A stretch of DNA of 64,000 nucleotides. Origin: Actinernus sp. WN-2022. Its lineage: Eukaryota; Cnidaria; Anthozoa; Actiniaria; Actinernidae. Position 1 is the first letter of the stretch; each line of letters begins with the position of its first letter. Both the position numbers and the translations under genes were made by a program. Below, piece by piece: positions 42,630 to 53,166 of this stretch. Below the pieces are notes generated by a model. It did not search any database and was not told the DNA's origin. It saw nothing but the letters and a program-made list of their open reading frames with translations. The DNA is taken from NCBI GenBank assembly GCA_030867875.1, contig JAOWCC010000028.1:124001-188000 (forward strand), written 5' to 3'.

Positions 42630-42661
42630 CTAAAATTAAAGCACCAAAACATTTATACAGT

Positions 42662-42866
42662 ATAGAGCAGATTTTGTATGAGTGTGACGAACTACAGCAT
42701 GTCCGTAGCCTTGCCGTAACTGTGCTGTGCCATATTTCTGTAATTTGACTGGATCAGCAGGGCAAAAACAATGGGAAACCATTTCAACGTCATGGTATGC
42801 CATACGGTAACTGTGCTGTAGTCATTGCTGTAGTTTGTCCCACTCATACAAAATCTGCTCTATATA
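42662..42866. mobile_element. MITE, TAGAGCAGATTT family, complete
   Basis: TAGAGCAGATTTTGTATGAG at the left pairs with CTCATACAAAATCTGCTCTA at the right (39-bp TIRs with about three mismatches), flanked by TA. Inside are ACTACAGCA, GGGAAACCATTTCAACGTCA and CTGGATCAGCAGG, shared with the truncated copy at 32463-32612. Confidence 0.8.
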
Positions 42867-43228
42867 CATCGTACATGTACATGTATATGCTACAAAATAT
42901 ATATTGTATTCTGTTTTAGCTTAAATGCTGAGAGTCTTATTTTATTATGACAGTTTAAAACAGGAGGTATTATATTTCATTTAGTAAGGTTGTGACATGG
43001 TGAAACCAATTTCTTGTACATGTACATAATCAGAGCATATAAAAAAACTTGGTATATGGTACATATATGTGTACAGTACTTTACAGTGTACAATTAATTT
43101 ACAGCTGTTAATATTACATTTACATACACAAATTACTTTAATAACCTTAAGTACATTACAATGACATACATCATGTGTTGATATTTACTCACAACACTGT
43201 TTGGTCTATCCATTCCAAACAGTTTGTG
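42867..43228. other. No gene seen
   Basis: AT-rich with GTACATGTACA-type palindromic words (42870, 43016). Ends at the junction with the tandem viral modules (about 43229). Confidence 0.4.
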
Positions 43229-43230
43229 GT

Positions 43231-43811
43231 GCATACATGAGCAAACACCAGTAAGAATAGTTAGTATTAATGCGAAAGAGATATCACTCTTATGGATTCA
43301 ACGCGATACCAATTGGATTGATATACCCAATTACGAAATACAGCTAACACCAAAAGGCACGAACATGATGAGACTATCATGCCGCCTATACATCTCAAAC
43401 GACACGGGAGGAGGCATTTTTTGGTTCCGGTGGATTCTATTAACACCAACAACAAGTCCAGGCCACCACTTACAAACGATTATCGGTGTAAGTAATTTAC
43501 CAAATGCAGGGCTTGGTGTAAGGGACAGATGTGCATTTGCCTCACAACCACCAAGAGATCCAGAGACATTAGTTTGTGTTTCAGACGTTTCTTTCCATAA
43601 AAATTTTGGTAACAGCATTCTACACACGTATAAGCTGCAGTGTAAGATCACTGATACAGGAACGATGGTATTGAATAGACTGTATAATGGCACCAATGCG
43701 ACATGGAATGGGTATGTGAAATCGTCAATAATGGTCGAGGAAATCACAGGGGTTACTAAAAAAGTCGTTCAAAATGGGATAAACGAATATGCATCAAACT
43801 ACTCAATCTGA
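43231..43811 (+). pseudogene. Putative capsid-type beta protein gene, copy 1 (5' end missing)
   Basis: The first ~17 codons are replaced by unrelated DNA at the array junction; from CIHEQTPV on it matches the intact copies. The product is rich in beta-prone stretches with few helices (RLSCRLYISND, WFRWILLTP, KLQCKITDTG) and Asn/Gly turns, consistent with a jelly-roll or similar beta-sandwich. Its place in a viral module beside a packaging ATPase suggests a minor capsid or penton-like protein; this is inference, no signature is decisive. Ends QNGINEYASNYSI. Confidence 0.5.
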
Positions 43812-43832
43812 TCTTAGAGTAACGCAAGACAT

Positions 43833-44070
43833 GGGGAGTACAAATTTCCTAAGCTAAGTTTCGGTAAGAACGCTACGTGAACCTTCGGAGCTTAACTCAA
43901 ATCTGACCTTAGAGTAATAAAACGCAAGACACGGGGAGTGCAAATTTACTAAGGGGGTACCAATTTCCCTAGGAAATAACTCTAGAGAATTTGCACCGGG
44001 GAGTACATATTTCCTAGGACATTTGCACCGGGGAGTGCAAATTTACGGGTGTGCAAGTTTCCTGGGAGAC
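43833..44070. promoter_or_regulatory. Iteron-like repeats, copy 1
   Basis: GGGGAGTACAAATTTCCT and close variants (GGGGAGTGCAAATTTACT, GGGGAGTACATATTTCCT, GGGGAGTGCAAATTTACG) occur four times, plus two TTGCACCGGGGAG words and a doubled CTTAGAGTAA..ACGCAAGACA. Such direct repeats between genes may be replication or transcription signals; they are also present in every other copy. Confidence 0.5.
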
Positions 44071-44379
44071 GGGTATTCAAAGCAACGAAATATGTTACTT
44101 ATTCAGTTCAGAGAGGCTTGTGAGCATTAGATGCTATCGATTGAGTTCAATTATCGAACGTTTGATCCAAGTTCAGTAGCTAGGATTGAACTCTGCTTAC
44201 AGGGAACAAACAACAACGACTGATATTCAATCGAGAAGGGTAAAGGCATTCTTCATTCTTAAGCCCTTTGCAATGTTTTTATAGCATGCATTAGCGAGGT
44301 TTTCGCTTCTGAACGAGGCTTATGCTTATGCTTCCGTCGTGTTGATTTTCACAAGAACATTAGTTTCTTGTGCTTACGC

Positions 44380-44775
44380 TTACGCTTCCGTTTCTGCTTC
44401 CGTCGCTTCCGTCGCTAGTGAAAACCAGCCTTTAGGTGTTTCTAAAACGTCCTCATCTGGTACAAATACGACTTCTTGTTTTGGTGTTTTTAGTTTTTGT
44501 ACTTCATTCAGGTATTTATTTGCGGCTAATTTTTGGTTGCCTAGTATTTTTGTTACTGTAGGTGATTTAGATGCTTTTATTTGTTTGTTCAGTATTGTTA
44601 TAGCATTTTTTATTAAGTATTCTGAAGGTGGATTTTCCAGACTCGGGTCGAACCCTAATTTTTCTAGTCGCTTAGATTCTTGTGTTCCAAAAATTGGTTT
44701 TACCTTCGGTTTCGTGCCACCATGCACCAACGGCTCCTTCGTCATCCTCAACCTCTTCATCTTCATCTTCCTCAT
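44380..44775 (-). CDS. ORF131, copy 1 (small module protein)
   Basis: 131 codons from ATG 44775 to TAA. Basic N-terminus (MRKMKMKRLRM), then a conserved-looking core (PIFGTQESKRLEKLGFDP, NPPSEYLIKNAI, KILGNQKLAANKYLNEVQKL) and an acidic Thr/Glu tail. It lies in the same frame 30 nt after the stop of ORF103; the intervening stretch in another frame encodes an acidic patch, so the original product may have been longer or produced with a frame change. Function unknown; virion component possible. Confidence 0.55.
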   Translation of the reverse strand: MRKMKMKRLRMTKEPLVHGGTKPKVKPIFGTQESKRLEKLGFDPSLENPPSEYLIKNAITILNKQIKASKSPTVTKILGNQKLAANKYLNEVQKLKTPKQEVVFVPDEDVLETPKGWFSLATEATEAETEA

Positions 44776-44805
44776 AATGCGATGGTAGTTTACCGATCCA
44801 TGATT

Positions 44806-45117
44806 CTAAACCTTTAGTATAGATCCTTGTGTTGAGATTGCTTCAGTTAATATATCGATTGCTCCAGTGATGTTCTCTTGATTTTCTTGTAGCTGTTCAA
44901 TCTGTTCAATCATTTCGTCCTGTTTCTTATCAGCCGCTTTCTGTGCTTTTTCGACAGATGTTGTGACAGGTTGATATAGCTTTTCGCCAGCTTCTCGTAA
45001 TGATTGGTCACCTAACTTTTTATTGAGTAATCGTTGTTTTAAGATTTGCCTATTTTTCAAGAATGTATCAATCAAGTTTGCTCTTTCTTCTACTGTTTTA
45101 ATAGTTCTGAATGACAT
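44806..45117 (-). CDS. ORF103, copy 1 (coiled-coil module protein)
   Basis: 103 codons, intact and identical in all copies. It starts MSFRTIKTVEERANLIDTFL, has helical RQILKQRLLNKKLGDQSLR and a Gln/Glu coiled coil (KKQDEMIEQIEQLQENQE). The opening TIKTVEERANLI is familiar to me from small proteins of Polinton-like elements in invertebrates, where it accompanies capsid and ATPase genes. Role unknown, possibly capsid-associated. Upstream of the ATG is an AT-rich TATATATGTATTAATTATA, a likely promoter. Confidence 0.6.
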   Translation of the reverse strand: MSFRTIKTVEERANLIDTFLKNRQILKQRLLNKKLGDQSLREAGEKLYQPVTTSVEKAQKAADKKQDEMIEQIEQLQENQENITGAIDILTEAISTQGSILKV

Positions 45118-45152
45118 ATATATGTATTAATTATATAATTTTTTACTCTAAC

Positions 45153-45777
45153 TTATTCTAACTTTTTGAAATCATATATAAGCCACGTGAAAACCATCAA
45201 AGTCTTTTTCTCTACATATTGGGTGTATATAAACCATCGAAGTTTTTTTCTATACATCTTAGGGATATGTTTAGACGTTTTATCCAATACCATGAAATCG
45301 AATGGTTCTATTGTAGCTTCTCGATATATATCTTCAAATTGTTTCCGACTTATGTTTTTACAGTTATCATCAGCAATGTGTCTAATATCCTTATTATCTA
45401 ATCCACTGAATAAAACGAAGCACTTAGTATTGCGGTATTTTGGTACGTCATAATAGCTTTGACACAAGTAAATGCAGTTACAGTTCTTATTTCTAGACAG
45501 CGAAAAATATTCTTTAACATTGCTCATATTTTTATTGTCAATTTTAATATCATCGAATACGATAACCTTATTCGCGCCATCATCTAATTCTTCAACATGT
45601 GTGATATCTTCTGGATCACCTAATTCAACATTACATATGTCATCGTCTTCTACTTCGTCGTTAATAATATCATGAAATTCTTGTATCAGTTGATATTTAT
45701 CCTGTTGTGGATTTAACGTGTATATTTTACAAGAATCATAATTCATCAATTTTAATAACATGTTTATCAACAAGTTT
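45153..45777 (-). pseudogene. Packaging ATPase, C-terminal part, copy 1 (split by transposon)
   Basis: This holds everything after the Walker A motif: Walker B (KVIVFDDI), and the IYLCQSYYDVPKYRN block with FVLFSG, the sensor region that is diagnostic of A32-like/FtsK-HerA viral packaging ATPases. The N-terminal part with Walker A lies at 56966-57081, 11.2 kb away, on the far side of the transposon. The C-terminal tail (KKTLMVFTWLIYDFKKLE) differs from copy 2 by a one-base change in a T-run. Confidence 0.75.
45775..45777. repeat. Target-site duplication TTT, left
   Basis: TTT at 45775-45777 and 56966-56968 flanks the transposon. Intact modules (for example 59660-59680) read CAAGTTTGTTTTCCCC with the triplet once, proving the duplication. 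Confidence 0.85.
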
Positions 45778-45812
45778 CACGTCGGGCACAAAAGGTCGCG
45801 AAATCGGCATCA
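45778..45812 (+). repeat. Left terminal inverted repeat
   Basis: 35 bp, identical to the reverse complement of 56931-56965. Confidence 0.95.
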
Positions 45813-45861
45813 CATGTCAGTACTATTGGCCAGCGGTCACGCGCCACAATTTCATTCTTTT

Positions 45862-45873
45862 CAAAATGGCGGC
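45862..45873 (+). promoter_or_regulatory. YY1-like site spanning start codon
   Basis: CAAAATGGCGGC contains the YY1 core and the ATG (45866) of the 248-aa ORF. The opposite end of the transposon has CCAAGATGGCGAC (56905-56917), so both ends share this element and may carry inward promoters. Confidence 0.35.
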
Positions 45874-46612
45874 TCGTTTGAATAGAGACCAGGTGCTCGT
45901 GAAATTATTTTCCGATGATTCCGATGCTGAGGGTTCTGCCGATTCCGAAATTTGTACTGAAAAGGAGGAGGAAGATCTTCCTGGGAAAATTAGAAAATGC
46001 CTCAGAAGCCTTAACACGGATGGCGAAATAAACAACGATATTTTCGTAGAATCTGCTGTCAAAGTGTTGGTGCCGCTCTACGAGCTTAGCAAAGCAGCTG
46101 GTCCAATGGACACTCACTCCGGAGCAGCTTGTTTCATGAAAAGCACCCCCATTTACGCTGGTACAGTATTTATGGGTGAGGCAAGGCTTTGGCTGCAGGG
46201 AATCCATCGGCGTCTTAGCGGGAGACGATGTATTCGCAACCCATTCTGTGCAGAAATTCACAGGAACATCCCTCACGATATTTTTAGCGTTCTTGTCCGG
46301 TTGATCCAAAATAGTGAGGGATTTGGTAGTCCATTCTGCTTCTACAGCCACAACAAAAAAGCAGAAATTATTTCGCTTACCTCGATTCGACTTGTGAAGG
46401 AGCTGTTTTCTTTACTGTCTGGGCTGTCAGAGAGAGAGGTGGTGCCATTCTTCAAGAGAACCCTCACTGGTATGAGGACAGGCCACAGAGTCTCCATAAT
46501 TGTAAATGACACGAAGGACTTTGCCTTTATTTACAAATTGAAGAAAGGTGAACTTTCCATTTCGTATCACTTCGGTGAATGGAACACTTGTGGTTTTCCA
46601 CAACACAACTAA
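45866..46612 (+). CDS. 248-aa transposon-borne protein of unknown function
   Basis: Frame from ATG at 45866, 54 bp inside the left TIR, to TAA. The N-terminus is acidic (DDSDAEGSADSE, EKEEEDLPG), the rest helical with KVLVPLYELSKAAGP, RLWLQGIHRRL, DIFSVLVRLIQNSEGF and a C-terminal basic KLKKGELSISYHFGEW. No domain recognised. The frame also opens 53 codons upstream through the TIR, but the Kozak-like AAAATGG favours this start. Facing the transposase gene, it may be an accessory or DNA-binding partner. Confidence 0.55.
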   Translation: MAARLNRDQVLVKLFSDDSDAEGSADSEICTEKEEEDLPGKIRKCLRSLNTDGEINNDIFVESAVKVLVPLYELSKAAGPMDTHSGAACFMKSTPIYAGTVFMGEARLWLQGIHRRLSGRRCIRNPFCAEIHRNIPHDIFSVLVRLIQNSEGFGSPFCFYSHNKKAEIISLTSIRLVKELFSLLSGLSEREVVPFFKRTLTGMRTGHRVSIIVNDTKDFAFIYKLKKGELSISYHFGEWNTCGFPQHN

Positions 46613-47770
46613 TTTTTATGTTCACATAATTGTTTAGGGCCAGTCATTATTTTTAGTCTGGGGGGGGGGGGGGGTCATTTTGGAAAGGTTCACACATTTT
46701 CGGCCATGCAAAAGGGGGGATATCATTGAAAGCAGTATATATTGGAAGGGGGTGTACAAGTTATTTTGTCATGCTCGAGGGTCAACGTTCGTGAAAAATT
46801 CAATATCATCCTGGACCCCCCTAGCTGGTAACCCAGTCCCTTTTTGGTTTAACATAAATCCCCTTGTCCAAAGCTCCTTGTACTGGATTAGCATTGAAAA
46901 CTGATCTCAAAACTGGGGCACAACTAACTTTTGAAAAATCAAACAGTTTGCTTTAAATGACAGAAATAGCTTCTAAAATTAAGTTTTTTCTTCTGGGGAG
47001 CATGCCCAGACCCCCATAGCTGTTAATGCCTTTGCAGGTATCAGGCAAATTCAATAATTTCAGCCACAGAAACACTTCCTGTATTCTATTTTTGGTTTTA
47101 TATGAATGTAAAAACATGGTAAGAATTGAGAATTTGGGGGAGGGGTGTATAGGAAGGAAAGGTTGTTGTTTAGTGGGGGTCATACCTTGGTTTCATATCC
47201 AGGAAATCTCCCACAGGGCCATAAATAATGACTGGCTCCTTTAGTTGTATTTCTTTTCATCCATTCTCATGTTGATGTACCCTGGGCTCCAGAGGTTAAA
47301 TATTTTGCCTGTTATTGGTAAATAACATTGTGCAAGGATTTTGGTGAGAGAGCAGACAGTAAAAATCAACCCCTGGACCAGGTCTGTTTGAATTTAATGT
47401 ATTCATCTAGCCATAAATAATGATTTGTCCCTAAGTTGTATTTCCTCTAGTTTTCATTCATGCCCATACTGAAATTCTTATCAGACAGTAAAGAAAACAG
47501 CTCATTCTTAAAACTTGTCTCCTTGTAAATTTACTGCCTTCCAAATCATGAAAAATCATAATCCTCTTATCAATCAAACTCTTTCACAATAGACTACTTT
47601 CATCTGACTATGATAACACATCCATTTTGATCTCATTAAAAAGAAACAATTACCATACCAAAAAAAGACTATTTTCATTTCTGATTGCCTTATTGATAAT
47701 AATTGGAAATAAGAGGCTGATAGTTTACCGTGGTATGTCCTCTCAATAAGTTGACCACCTGACTAATACT
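46613..47770. other. Non-coding interior of the transposon
   Basis: Short G-run at 46661-46676. No gene. 46740-47230 contains GGGGG-rich degraded sequence with no long frame in a recognisable family. Confidence 0.5.
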
Positions 47771-47895
47771 GGTATATAATCAACTAAAGTGCAAAAGCTC
47801 TGACGAAGGGCTAGCACTCGAAACGTCAGCTGCTACTCGCTTTCCACGGCGGTTAGCATACCTCAATCGACTTTAGTTGATTATATACCAGTGTT
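47771..47895. mobile_element. MITE with CTGGTATATAATCAACTAAAG ends
   Basis: CTGGTATATAATCAACTAAAG at 47768 pairs with CTTTAGTTGATTATATACCAG at 47871-47891. Inside is GACGAAGGGCTAGCACTCGA and AACGTCAGC, a sequence I recall as common in cnidarian genomes. A degraded half copy is at 39107-39170. Confidence 0.7.
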
Positions 47896-48900
47896 TATCT
47901 TCCCCGCCAACGCAGACCAACACTAGTTTTTACAGGAACTAGTTACCCATCGCACCTGACTAATATACTTCAACCAAGAAACTGTACTTCAACATAATGT
48001 CATTCTAAAATGGAAAATACCATATCAAACTGGAAAATGAGAGCTGCTTATTTGCATTACATTGTGGAGGGGAAAAATATCTACAATATGCATTAATATT
48101 GGCCCCAATGTGGGTTTCAAAGCCATATTATATTATTTTCATACATTTATGACAAGCCCAGGTTTCAGAACTTTATGACCCTATATAATTAAGCTGTGTT
48201 AAGGCCAGCTACATGTAGTTTCATAAATTTATGAAGGCTCGACTCTCCAGTCTATATTTCATAAATTTATAAATAAATCTGGCCTTGAAACCAGAACATA
48301 TTCACCAGAGTGCAAAATCAAACTAAACCTTGTTTGACAGTGCAAGTGTTTGGTAATTCAGAAACTCTCTTCTGTGTTTTAAAACTAATTAGCTAGAGAT
48401 GAGACATCTGGTTTGTATGTTAACTAGGTATGGCCACTTTAACAAGACAGACTGATCTGAGGCAGTAGTCAAATTATTTCCTTCATGGTGAACAACTGTC
48501 ACACTTTACTGAAAATATGTGTTTGTTTTCAATGAATCTAATTATTGAATCTGCACAATCAATCTGGCAGACTCACTGTCATCCACATTTGAATTATTTG
48601 ACAAACTAAAGACCCGGCCAGGTAACTGCTTGCCTGATTATGATTACTTGAATACAGCTTTTGTAGGATTGTAGTGTATAATTTGCAACATATTTATGTA
48701 CACATACAACTTACTGTATTATACACCTGCAATATTACAAAATATCATTTAAAACCACAGTTACTGAAGGATTTTCCACTTTAGAATGGCTTTATGTTAG
48801 TAATATTTCTTTCAATGATTATAAAATTAGATACATGACAACATACATGTGCATTCACCTAAAAGGTATTTAATAAATATAAAACAGGAGAAATTGTTTA
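47896..48900. other. Non-coding, weak foldback only
   Basis: TTTCATAAATTTATGAA-type words are repeated at 48142, 48220 and 48260, and GGTTTCAG/CTTGAAACC flank them in inverted orientation, possibly a degraded palindromic MITE (48140-48295). No gene. Confidence 0.4.
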
Positions 48901-48929
48901 CAAATTCTGAAACCTTATAATATACATAA

Positions 48930-50960
48930 GTTATGTAAGGGTACTGTCCTACAGATAATAATAAATACCTTTACATGAGTACTGCACAGCAGATACTTAT
49001 AAATACTCTTTAAAAACTTAATTTGTATGTCAGTGTGTACTATAATACAGCAAACACTTATGAATACTCTTTAAAAGCTTCACTTATAAATACTCTCTTA
49101 CCCTTTACACGAGTACTGCACAGCAGATACATGTACTTATAATACTCTTTAAAAAAATTAATTTGCATGTCAGTGTATACAGCCAGAAACATAAGGGAGT
49201 TGAAATATGTAACGGTCATACACTGTACTTCTCTTTAGTACCATGCTCCAGATTACTCAGCGAATAAACAGTACCATATATGGAATACAATGGCACTGTT
49301 ACATGTTTCAATTCCTTTATAATTGTTTCTAATATAGCTCAGTACAACAAATACTTATAAATACATTGTACTCTCTAAAACCTTTACATGGGTACTGTAC
49401 AGCAGATATTTAAAGACACTTTTTAAAAAAACATGTCAGTGTGTACAGCCTAGCTACAGTACTATTACTTTATACAAATACTCTTTAAAAACTACTTGAA
49501 TACTGACTGTACAGCAAATACTTGGAAATACTCTGCCTTAAAAACTGTACTTGAGTATTGTACAGCAAATACTCTGACTTAAATACTGCACAGCAAATAC
49601 TTAGAAATGCTCTTTAAAAACTGTACTTGAGTACTGTACAGCAAATACTTTGACTTAGAAATACCGACTTAAAAACTGTACTTGAGTACTGTACAGCAAA
49701 TACTCTACAGCAAATACTTAGAAATGCTCTTTAAAAACTGTACTTGAGTACTGTACAGCAAATACTTTGACTTAGAAATACCGACTTAAAAACTGTACTT
49801 GAGTACTGTACAGCAAATACTCTACAGCAAATACTTAGAAATGCTCTTTAAAAACTGTACTTGAGTACTGTACAGCAAATACTTTGACTTAGAAATACTC
49901 TGACTTAAAAACTGTACTTGAGTACTGCACAGCAAATACTCTGACTTGGAAATACTTTGACTTAAAAACTGTACTTGAGTACTGTACAGCAAATACTCTG
50001 ACTTAAATACTGCACAGCAAATACTTAGAAATGCTCTTTAAAAACTGTACTTGAGTACTGTACAGCAAATACTTTGACTTAGAAATACTCTGACTTAAAA
50101 ACTGTACTTGAGTGCTGTACAGCAAATACTCTGACTTAAATTCTGCACAGCAAATACTTAGAAATGCTCTTTAAAAACTGTACTTGAGTACTGTACAGCA
50201 AATACTTTGACTTAGAAATACTCTGACTTAAAAACTGTACTTGAGTACTGCACAGCAAATACTCTGACTTAAATACTGCACAGCAAATACTTAGAAATGC
50301 TCTTTAAAAACTGTACTTGAGTACTGTACAGCAAATACTTTGACTTAGAAATACCGACTTGAAAACTGTACTTGAGTACTGTACAGCAAATACTCTACAG
50401 CAAATACTTAGAAATGCTCTTTAAAAACTGTACTTGAGTACTGTACAGCAAATACTTTGACTTAGAAATACTCTGACTTAAAAACTGTACTTGAGTACTG
50501 CACAGCAAATACTCTGACTTGGAAATACTTTGACTTAAAAACTGTACTTGAGTACTGTACAGCAAATACTCTGACTTAAATTCTGCACAGCAAATACTTA
50601 GAAATGCTCTTTAAAAACTGTACTTGAGTACTGCACAGCAAATACTTTGACTTAGAAATACTCTGACTTAAAAACTGTACTTGAGTACTGCACAGCAAAT
50701 ACTCAGACTTAAATACTGTACTTGAGTACTGCACAGCAAATACTCTGACTTGGAAATACTTTGACTTAAAAACTGTACTTGAGTACTGTACAGCAAATAC
50801 TCTACAGCAAATACTTAGAAATGCTCTTTAAAAACTGTACTAGAGTACTGCACAGCAAATACTCTGACTTAAAAACTGTACTTGAGTACTGCACAGCAAA
50901 TACTTAGAAATACTCTTTAAAAACTGTACTTGAGTACTGTACAGAAAATACTTAGAAATT
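48930..50960. repeat. Minisatellite of ~40-bp related units with higher-order order
   Basis: The repeating core is AAAAACTGTACTTGAGTACT followed by GTACAGCAAATACT, separated by CTGACTT(G)AAATAC or TTAGAAATGCTCTTT linkers. Units are combined in ~85-130-bp higher-order blocks, degenerate on the left (48930-49480) and regular from 49490. The core is near-palindromic (CTGTAC/GTACAG). No spacers of unique sequence, so not a CRISPR. Confidence 0.9.
49183..49330. mobile_element. MITE remnant (AGCCAGAAACATAAGGGAG family)
   Basis: Begins AGCCAGAAACATAAGGGAGT and includes GATTACTCAGCGAATAAACA and GTACCATATATGGAATACAATGG, shared with the fuller foldback at 52255-52470. It is embedded in the start of the minisatellite. 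Confidence 0.5.
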
Positions 50961-51165
50961 AAGGGACGGTCAATGCTTACCGTGCATAAATCGAGTTCTC
51001 AATGCATGCAGATCGTTGGGAGAGCACGATGGTAGTGCAAGATCAAGTTGCTCGAGGCGTAACCTAGAGGAGGAGCAACTCTAGCTACCAGAGTGCTCTC
51101 CCAACTATCCAAGTGCATCCAGAACTTGATTTACGCATGCTAAGCATTGACCATTGCTTTTATAA
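50961..51165. mobile_element. Foldback MITE, GGTCAATGCTTA family
   Basis: ACGGTCAATGCTTACCGTGC at 50965 pairs with GCATGCTAAGCATTGACCAT at 51135, and ATCGAGTTCT/AGAACTTGAT, GAGAGCAC/GTGCTCTC, GAGTTGCTC-like words pair further in. About 200 bp. Confidence 0.7.
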
Positions 51166-52254
51166 CATAGACAGAGGTTTCACATGTCCTTAAACTGTTT
51201 TTTTCAAATCACGTTACAGATTCTCCTAAGATTTCAGACAGAAATCTGTAACACCAGTGGAAATTACTTTTTCACAAAGTGTCTCAAAATCTATGTTTTT
51301 TTGCTGAAATTCTGAAGTAAATGTACTCAGCATTGAATATCCTGTATTTTTTGACACAAATATTATTTTATGAAAGCCTAACAAAAATGTAAAAAACTGC
51401 TGTGATTTGAATGAAAAGTTTTCAATTTAGTTTGCATACGCTGCTGATGTAATCATTACACCATTTTCGAAGAAAGAGCACATGCATACTCAATATGCTT
51501 TTGTACGATCATGCGACTGAATATGAAGGAAAGTAAAGCTTGTTTGTGTGTCTAGTATTTTTGTCATGAAAGTTATTACAAGGTAATGCTACAGTTTACT
51601 TGTGCAATTTAGGATTAATTCACACTCATGTATTTTTCAAAGGGCTCAAATTTTCATCTTTGGGTTTTCGTAAAAATTGTGAAAAAAATTACCCGGATTC
51701 TGAGGTCAGAGCATGCACAATCCATTTTTTCTTCATGGCTAGTCAACCAATCAGGGCATGCGTTATATCGTAGCTATGATATAATACTCTTTAAAAAATA
51801 GTTGAGTAATGCACAGCAGATATAAAATATACTTACTTAAAACTTTCATAAGTAGTGTGTTTAAGTGCAAACCTCAGCAGTCTAACTCACTAAAATGTAA
51901 TTACATAATTTTAAACTGAGGAACTCTATGAGTGCCTCATACTGTAATGTGTTTAGTGACTGGTTAGAAAGTTAAGGCTCTCATTTACACTCTTTGAACT
52001 ACTGTATAGGTGGAAAATATGCCCTGAGTATTATCCAACTTTCCTCACTTTAAGATACTAGTACACCACTGAAAATGTTTCATTAAAAAGTACCAGTGCT
52101 GCCTACAGTTTGAGGAAGTAAAACTAACAAGTACCATTTACAAACCTAAACAAAAATTTAGAAACTTAAAAATAAATATTTAGCATACTACATTGTACAT
52201 GTAGGCAATCACTTTGCTTGAATAGTTTGGATATCAGTGTACTGTGGGGCTCGA
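51166..52254. other. No gene seen inside the transposon
   Basis: AT-rich sequence without a recognised frame or repeat. Confidence 0.45.
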
Positions 52255-52470
52255 GCCAGAAACATATAAGGGAGTTGAAATATAGTCCCATGCATGCCAG
52301 ATTATTCAGTGAATAAAAAGTACCATATAATATTGGAATACAATGGGATTCAGGTTCTTTGACTAGACTGTTTAGCTAGACTAGACTGTATTCCATTATG
52401 ATACTTTTTATTCGCTGAATAATCCAGACCATGGGGTCATCGTTACACATTTCAACTACCTTACATGACT
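52255..52470. mobile_element. Foldback MITE (AGCCAGAAACAT family), near complete
   Basis: Left arm GAAACATATAAGGGAGTTGA, GATTATTCAGTGAATAAAAAG and GTACCATATAATATTGGAAT pair in inverted order with the right arm (ATTCCATTATGATACTTTTTA, ATTCGCTGAATAATC, TTTCAACTACCTTACATG). Confidence 0.65.
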
Positions 52471-53166
52471 TGTATTTCATAATAAAATTCTGATTGTCTA
52501 TCATGGGTTGACACAATGTAAGAGCAAATATCTAGCCTTTAAATTCAATATTAATCTTTATCACTTAAGAGAAGGACCCCATTCATGAAATCTATAAAAA
52601 TACAATGGGCAGTAACTGTTTAACAGAAAGTACCAGTATATAAAGTTTAGCTCCTTCATATCCCGTGCCTTTGAAATTAAAAATTGAAATACAGCTAGGG
52701 CGGTGAACATGCACATGTACTCATAGCAAGTGCATTGGTTATATCCTTTTATGATGCTAAATTACTGTGGAAATATTAATACTGACAGCAATTAAATTAA
52801 ATACTGCAGTACTTTTATAGACATCTTGAGTTCATAGAAGTCATTTTCGCATTTTCTACAGCTGTATTACAACCACAGAAATGTATCATCACAAAAGGAA
52901 ATACTTAATGCAATTATTGCTACATGTTCACTGGTAGCTGTTTTACAATTCTTAATAATCTGACCAGCTCTTACTCTGAATTAAACATTCAGTAGTTGGA
53001 TTTATATTTTCAATGATATGCATGTTATCAATGGAGAAGCACTGACCTAAAGCATATCAAAGGTGCTCACCACACACAACTATGGGCTGAGCAATGTACA
53101 ACTGAAGGTACCAGCCATGGCCTTTATATACCAGAACATCCTGTTTCAAATAGACTATCTCTGTAA
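52471..53166. other. 3' flank of transposase-like gene, no gene seen
   Basis: AT-rich; on minus it would be the 3' UTR of the gene ending at 53167. AATAAA-type signals are present on minus but not decisive. Confidence 0.4.

Noticed and set aside
43267..43747. Minus-strand ORFs opposite the capsid-type gene (62 and 138 aa), repeated in each module
   Set aside because: They are antisense shadows; the plus frame has the coherent protein and its own start beside the promoter.
44339..44788. Plus-strand 149-aa ORF opposite ORF131
   Set aside because: Ser/Phe-rich antisense shadow of a Lys/Glu-rich gene; length kept by module identity only.
49490..50960. CRISPR-like or protein-repeat array
   Set aside because: Repeats and linkers are both reiterated, no spacers and no open frame.
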